A stretch of 64,000 nucleotides of DNA from NCBI RefSeq assembly GCF_003570705.1, contig NZ_QWVT01000011.1, positions 124,001 to 188,000 on the forward strand, read 5' to 3'. The notes beneath the pieces are model-generated. The model was not told the origin of the DNA and searched no databases. It saw only the letters and a program-made list of their open reading frames with translations. This document shows positions 60,159 through 64,000 of this stretch, piece after piece; position 1 is the stretch's first letter; each line of letters starts with the position of its first letter. The position numbers were made by a program, and so were the translations under genes. This DNA comes from Mesobacillus zeae. GTDB taxonomy: Bacteria; Bacillota; Bacilli; Bacillales; Cytobacillaceae.

Positions 60159-61298
60159 ATGAATTTTAAATTGACTGAAGAACATGAAATGATCCGCAAA
60201 ATGGTGCGCGATTTTGCCCGGAACGAAGTGGCTCCGACTGCAGCAGAACGCGATGAGGAAGAACGTTTTGACCGTGAAATTTTTGACAAGATGGCAGAGC
60301 TTGGATTGACAGGCATTCCATGGCCTGAAGAGTACGGCGGCATTGGCAGCGATTATCTTGCGTATTGCATCGCTGTTGAAGAGCTTTCCCGCGTGTGCGC
60401 ATCGACAGGTGTGACACTTTCTGCCCATACGTCCCTGGCCGGCTGGCCGATATATAAGTTTGGCTCGGAAGAACAGAAGCAAAAGTATTTAAAGCCGATG
60501 GCACTTGGCGAAAAAATCGGCGCTTACGGGTTGACTGAACCGGGCAGCGGTTCGGATGCCGGCGGAATGAGAACGACAGCACGCCTTGACGGTAATGATT
60601 ATGTCCTGAACGGCTCGAAAATTTTCATTACAAACGGAGGCATTGCCGATACTTATGTCGTGTTTGCCCTGACGGATTCGGAGAACAAGCATAAAGGCAC
60701 AACTGCTTTTATCGTTGAAAAGGATTTTGCCGGTTTCTCGGTCGGGAAAAAAGAGAAAAAGCTTGGCATTCGTTCATCTCCGACAACGGAAATCATTTTT
60801 GAAGACTGCCGCGTTCCAAAGGAAAATATGCTTGGCGAGCTTGGCGAAGGCTTCAAGATTGCCATGATGACCCTTGACGGCGGCCGTAACGGAATTGCTG
60901 CGCAGGCGGTGGGAATTGCCCAGGGAGCGCTTGATGCTTCAGTTGATTACGCGAAGGAACGCCAGCAGTTCGGCAAGCCGATCGCTGCGCAGCAAGGCAT
61001 TGGTTTCAAGCTTGCAGACATGGCGACGATGGTGGAAGCTTCAAGGCTTCTGACGTACCAGGCAGCATGGCTTGAGTCGGAAGGACTTCCGTACGGCAAG
61101 GAATCCGCGATGTCGAAACTTCTTGCAGGTGATACAGCAATGAAAGTGACAACTGACGCTGTGCAGGTATTCGGTGGCTACGGTTATACAAAGGACTATC
61201 CAGTGGAACGCTTCATGCGCGATGCGAAGATTACCCAGATTTACGAAGGCACTCAGGAAATTCAGCGTCTCGTCATTTCAAGGATGCTGACAAAATAA
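60159..61298 (+). CDS. acdA: acyl-CoA dehydrogenase
   Basis: Second acyl-CoA dehydrogenase of the operon, 379 aa, paralogous to the preceding gene. Signatures: [30 protein letters not shown] block, [20 protein letters not shown] and [18 protein letters not shown] start at the ATG at 60159 (GGAGGGG upstream at good spacing); an ATG 15 nt earlier overlaps that site. Its neighbours TetR and IcmF suggest use with branched acyl-CoA such as isobutyryl- or isovaleryl-CoA (inference). Confidence 0.93.
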   Translation: MNFKLTEEHEMIRKMVRDFARNEVAPTAAERDEEERFDREIFDKMAELGLTGIPWPEEYGGIGSDYLAYCIAVEELSRVCASTGVTLSAHTSLAGWPIYKFGSEEQKQKYLKPMALGEKIGAYGLTEPGSGSDAGGMRTTARLDGNDYVLNGSKIFITNGGIADTYVVFALTDSENKHKGTTAFIVEKDFAGFSVGKKEKKLGIRSSPTTEIIFEDCRVPKENMLGELGEGFKIAMMTLDGGRNGIAAQAVGIAQGALDASVDYAKERQQFGKPIAAQQGIGFKLADMATMVEASRLLTYQAAWLESEGLPYGKESAMSKLLAGDTAMKVTTDAVQVFGGYGYTKDYPVERFMRDAKITQIYEGTQEIQRLVISRMLTK

Positions 61299-61314
61299 AT
61301 CCGGGGCGGGGGAG

Positions 61315-61950
61315 ATGATGAAAAAGCGCGAAGTCCAGGCATCAGTAAAAGATGAACGTCTTGTGCTCAAACGGCGCAACCAGATGATCAAGGGAGCAGT
61401 CACTCTTTTTAAGGAAAAAGGCTTCCATCGGACGACAACCCGGGAGATTGCCCGGGCGTCCGGCTTTAGCATCGGAACGCTCTATGAATATATCCGGACA
61501 AAAGAGGATGTCCTTTATCTTGTGTGCGACAGCATTTATGACGAGGTTAGGGACCAGCTTCAGCAAAGCTTTGATCCCAATCAGGGGACGCTCGAAAGCC
61601 TTAGGCTTGTCATCGACTATTACTTCAAGGTGATGGATGAGCTTCAGGACGAGGTGCTGGTCATGTACCAGGAAGCGAAGTCGCTGTCAAAGGATGCCTT
61701 GCCGTATGTGCTGAAAAAAGAGCTTGAAATGGTGGGAATGTTTGAAGACACAATCCGCCGCTGTGTGGAAAACGGAGAGCTTGACCTTACCGAAAAACAG
61801 GTCAAGATCATCGCCCATGATATTTTCGTCCAGGGGCAAATGTGGGCGTTCCGGCGCTGGGTACTCCAGAAGCTCTACACGCTTGATGAATATATTGAAC
61901 TGCAGACGGATCTGCTTTTAGAGGGGATAAAGGGGTCCGGGAGCAAATAA
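61315..61950 (+). CDS. TetR/AcrR family transcriptional regulator
   Basis: Repressor-type protein of 211 aa. The N-terminal helix-turn-helix is typical: [40 protein letters not shown] (about residues 29-68). The C-terminal ligand-binding part is helical. It lies inside the acyl-CoA operon, 16 nt after the dehydrogenase and 17 nt before icmF, so it most likely controls these genes in response to an acyl-CoA. It could be the protein that binds the FadR-like sites at 54300 and 56727, or those may be bound by a FadR encoded elsewhere. Two ATG codons (61315, 61318) are possible starts. Confidence 0.88.
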   Translation: MMKKREVQASVKDERLVLKRRNQMIKGAVTLFKEKGFHRTTTREIARASGFSIGTLYEYIRTKEDVLYLVCDSIYDEVRDQLQQSFDPNQGTLESLRLVIDYYFKVMDELQDEVLVMYQEAKSLSKDALPYVLKKELEMVGMFEDTIRRCVENGELDLTEKQVKIIAHDIFVQGQMWAFRRWVLQKLYTLDEYIELQTDLLLEGIKGSGSK

Positions 61951-61967
61951 GGAACAGGGGGAGAAGC

Positions 61968-64000
61968 ATGAATACGACGGAAACATACAAGCCGAAAAAC
62001 CATATCCGCTTTGTTACAGCTTCGAGTTTGTTTGACGGTCATGATGCCTCGATCAACATTATGCGCCGCATTCTTCAGGCAGGAGGCGCGGAAGTGATCC
62101 ATCTTGGGCATAACCGTTCTGTTGAGGAAGTGGTGAATGCGGCGATCCAGGAAGATGCACAGGGAATCGCGATTTCTTCCTACCAGGGCGGGCATGTCGA
62201 GTATTTTAAATACATGCGCGACCTTCTCAATGAACGCGGCGCCTCGCATATCCGCATTTATGGCGGAGGTGGTGGAGTCATCATTCCAAAGGAAATCAAG
62301 GAATTGCATGATTACGGGATTGCCCGGATCTTTTCGCCCGAAGACGGCAGGCAGATGGGTCTCGAGGGCATGATTCAAAGGATGCTTAAGGAATGCGATT
62401 TCCCAACGATTACGACAGAGGCTGCAGCGGAAATTGAAAAGCTGGCGTCAGGAAGCATGCAGGCTGTCGCCAAGCTGATCACGCTTGCGGAGCAGCAGGT
62501 CGGCGCTGAAAAGGAAGCGGCTGCCGCTGTCGAGTCTGTGATGGAAAAGGTAAAATCGATGTCCCAATCAGTTCCTGTCATCGGGATTACAGGAACGGGC
62601 GGAGCCGGAAAAAGCTCGCTTACGGATGAACTGATCCGGAGATTTATCAATGAAATTCCGGAAACGCGCGTTGCGATCCTGTCTGTCGATCCGACAAAGC
62701 AAAAAACAGGCGGCGCCCTACTCGGCGACCGGATCCGCATGAATGCGATCTTCTCGCCGCGAGTGTATATGCGAAGCCTTGCCACCCGTAACTCCAAGTC
62801 CGAGCTTTCGCTGGCGATCCACGATGCCATTGCTGTCACCAAGGCAGCAGGCTTTGACCTCATTATTGTTGAGACGAGCGGCATCGGTCAGGGAGATGCC
62901 GGAATCACCGACATTTGTGATGTGTCCATGTATGTGATGACGAGCGAGTTCGGTGCTCCGTCACAGCTGGAAAAAATCGACATGATCGATTACGCCGATT
63001 TGATTGTTATCAACAAATTCGAGCGCAAAGGCTCCGAGGATGCCCAGCGCCAGGTGCAGAAGCAGTTCCAGCGCAGCCATATGCTGTTTGACAGGGATTA
63101 TGGGGATATGCCTGTGTACGGAACGATTGCGAGCCAGTTCAACGATCCGGGAACGAACGCATTGTTTGCAGCGCTGATTGAAAAAATCAATGAGAAAACA
63201 GGCACGGGCTGGAGCACTTCTTTTTCAAAAGAAGCGAAGGTGGAAAAACAAAACGTCATCATTCCTAATGACCGCCGCTATTATCTACGTGAAATTTCCG
63301 ATACAGTCCGAAGCTACCACCAAAAAGCTGCAGAGCAGGCGGAAGCTGCCCGCAGGCTTTTCCAGATCGAGGGTGCACTGGAGGCCTTGAACGAGAGCGG
63401 TGCAGAGGGTGAAGCTTCTCTTGCACTCCAAAAATTGAAAGAACAGGTTGAAGAAACGCTTACGCCTGAAACGAAAAAAATTCTTTCGGGTTGGCTGGAA
63501 CTGAAGGAAAAGTATGCTGGAGACCGGTTCGTGACGAAAATCCGCGACAAGGAAATTGTCACAGAGCTTCGGACGAAGAGCCTTTCAGGCCTCAGCATCC
63601 CGAAGGTGGCACTGCCGCGCTATAAGGATTACGGTGAGATTATCCGCTGGGTTTATCTTGAAAACGTTCCGGGTTCATTCCCTTATACAGCCGGAGTATT
63701 CCCGTTCAAACGCGAGGGCGAGGATCCGAAACGCCAGTTTGCCGGAGAAGGGACACCGGAGAGGACGAATCGCCGTTTCCATTACTTGTCGAAGGACGAT
63801 GATGCAAAGCGTCTGAGCACGGCTTTTGACTCGGTCACCCTTTACGGGGAGGATCCAGACTATCGTCCGGATATTTACGGAAAGGTCGGGGAGAGCGGCG
63901 TCAATATTTGTACGCTTGATGACATGAAGAAGTTGTATGCGGGCTTTGACCTCTGCCATCCGACAACATCCGTTTCAATGACGATTAACGGGCCTGCGCC
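61968..64000 (+). CDS. icmF: fused isobutyryl-CoA mutase IcmF, N-terminal part
   Basis: First 677 codons of a fused isobutyryl-CoA mutase; the gene runs past the right edge. It is a B12 enzyme that interconverts isobutyryl- and butyryl-CoA. Residues 12-150 are the cobalamin domain, with [15 protein letters not shown] carrying the cobalt-binding histidine and [12 protein letters not shown] MeaB-like GTPase chaperone domain follows, with P-loop [12 protein letters not shown] (about residue 207), [19 protein letters not shown] and [13 protein letters not shown]. The mutase domain begins near residue 540 ([13 protein letters not shown]). The ATG at 61968 follows AGGGGGAG. No stop or frameshift is seen. 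Confidence 0.93.
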   Translation, partial: MNTTETYKPKNHIRFVTASSLFDGHDASINIMRRILQAGGAEVIHLGHNRSVEEVVNAAIQEDAQGIAISSYQGGHVEYFKYMRDLLNERGASHIRIYGGGGGVIIPKEIKELHDYGIARIFSPEDGRQMGLEGMIQRMLKECDFPTITTEAAAEIEKLASGSMQAVAKLITLAEQQVGAEKEAAAAVESVMEKVKSMSQSVPVIGITGTGGAGKSSLTDELIRRFINEIPETRVAILSVDPTKQKTGGALLGDRIRMNAIFSPRVYMRSLATRNSKSELSLAIHDAIAVTKAAGFDLIIVETSGIGQGDAGITDICDVSMYVMTSEFGAPSQLEKIDMIDYADLIVINKFERKGSEDAQRQVQKQFQRSHMLFDRDYGDMPVYGTIASQFNDPGTNALFAALIEKINEKTGTGWSTSFSKEAKVEKQNVIIPNDRRYYLREISDTVRSYHQKAAEQAEAARRLFQIEGALEALNESGAEGEASLALQKLKEQVEETLTPETKKILSGWLELKEKYAGDRFVTKIRDKEIVTELRTKSLSGLSIPKVALPRYKDYGEIIRWVYLENVPGSFPYTAGVFPFKREGEDPKRQFAGEGTPERTNRRFHYLSKDDDAKRLSTAFDSVTLYGEDPDYRPDIYGKVGESGVNICTLDDMKKLYAGFDLCHPTTSVSMTINGPA

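Overview
The window is a chromosomal segment of a Gram-positive, spore-forming member of the Bacillaceae. Evidence: bacillithiol deacetylase BshB2, the spore coat protein GerQ, the prespore regulator RsfA, a sporulation-type class A PBP, LipL and coproheme decarboxylase HemQ are present. Ribosome binding sites are strong AGGAGG types, and GTG and TTG starts are frequent. From about 32 kb to 56 kb the gene order (ung, ywdI, ywdK, gerQ, hemQ, pta, lipL, rsfA, ywfO, ywgA, ywhB, ywhC, ywhD, pbpG, speE, speB, ywiB, uvsE, ywjE, ywjF) follows the B. subtilis ywd-ywj region. A near-perfect parS site beside ywdI fits an origin-proximal position.

Layout. 0-2.2 kb: start of an ABC ATPase, yojF-bshB2, a DUF2512 membrane protein. 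2.3-8.2 kb: a decayed DUF819 (YjcL-like) membrane protein gene split by a roughly 4.9 kb AT-rich island. The island carries a DUF2089 three-gene operon, an Lsa-family ABC-F ribosome protection gene behind an elaborate attenuator leader, and a Cfr-type 23S rRNA A2503 methyltransferase gene whose 5' end was lost at the right island junction. 9-12.2 kb: a glycosyltransferase/deacetylase pair of the PgaC/PgaB (IcaA/IcaB) type and an unknown membrane protein. 12.4-17 kb: the kynUBA tryptophan degradation operon and a neurotransmitter:sodium symporter. 17.6-18.5 kb: pdxK.

19-31.5 kb: a complete respiratory formate dehydrogenase module. It holds fdhD, fdnG (with an in-frame selenocysteine TGA and a recognisable SECIS hairpin), fdnH, fdnI and fdhE, followed by late molybdenum cofactor genes (mobA, two moeA-type genes, one fused to a periplasmic-binding-protein-like domain, moaE, moaD, moeB). 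The Tat-exported catalytic subunit, the Fe-S subunit and the cytochrome b subunit would oxidise formate outside the membrane and reduce menaquinone. FdhD and FdhE mature the enzyme and the neighbouring genes make its cofactor. No selA, selB, selD or tRNA-Sec is in the window.

54-64 kb: a fatty-acid/branched-chain catabolic operon: ywjF electron-transfer Fe-S protein, thiolase, 3-hydroxybutyryl-CoA dehydrogenase, two acyl-CoA dehydrogenases, a TetR regulator and the start of fused isobutyryl-CoA mutase IcmF. FadR-like operators lie in front of ywjF and of the thiolase, and a cre-like site precedes the thiolase.

The intergenic regions are rich in repeats: palindromes with the core GTGCCTGACCCCC, an interspersed element of about 150 bp, and several degenerate arrays with a period of 21 bp (or about 40-41 bp) belonging to different sequence families. 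No tRNA, rRNA, CRISPR array, transposase or prophage gene was recognised.
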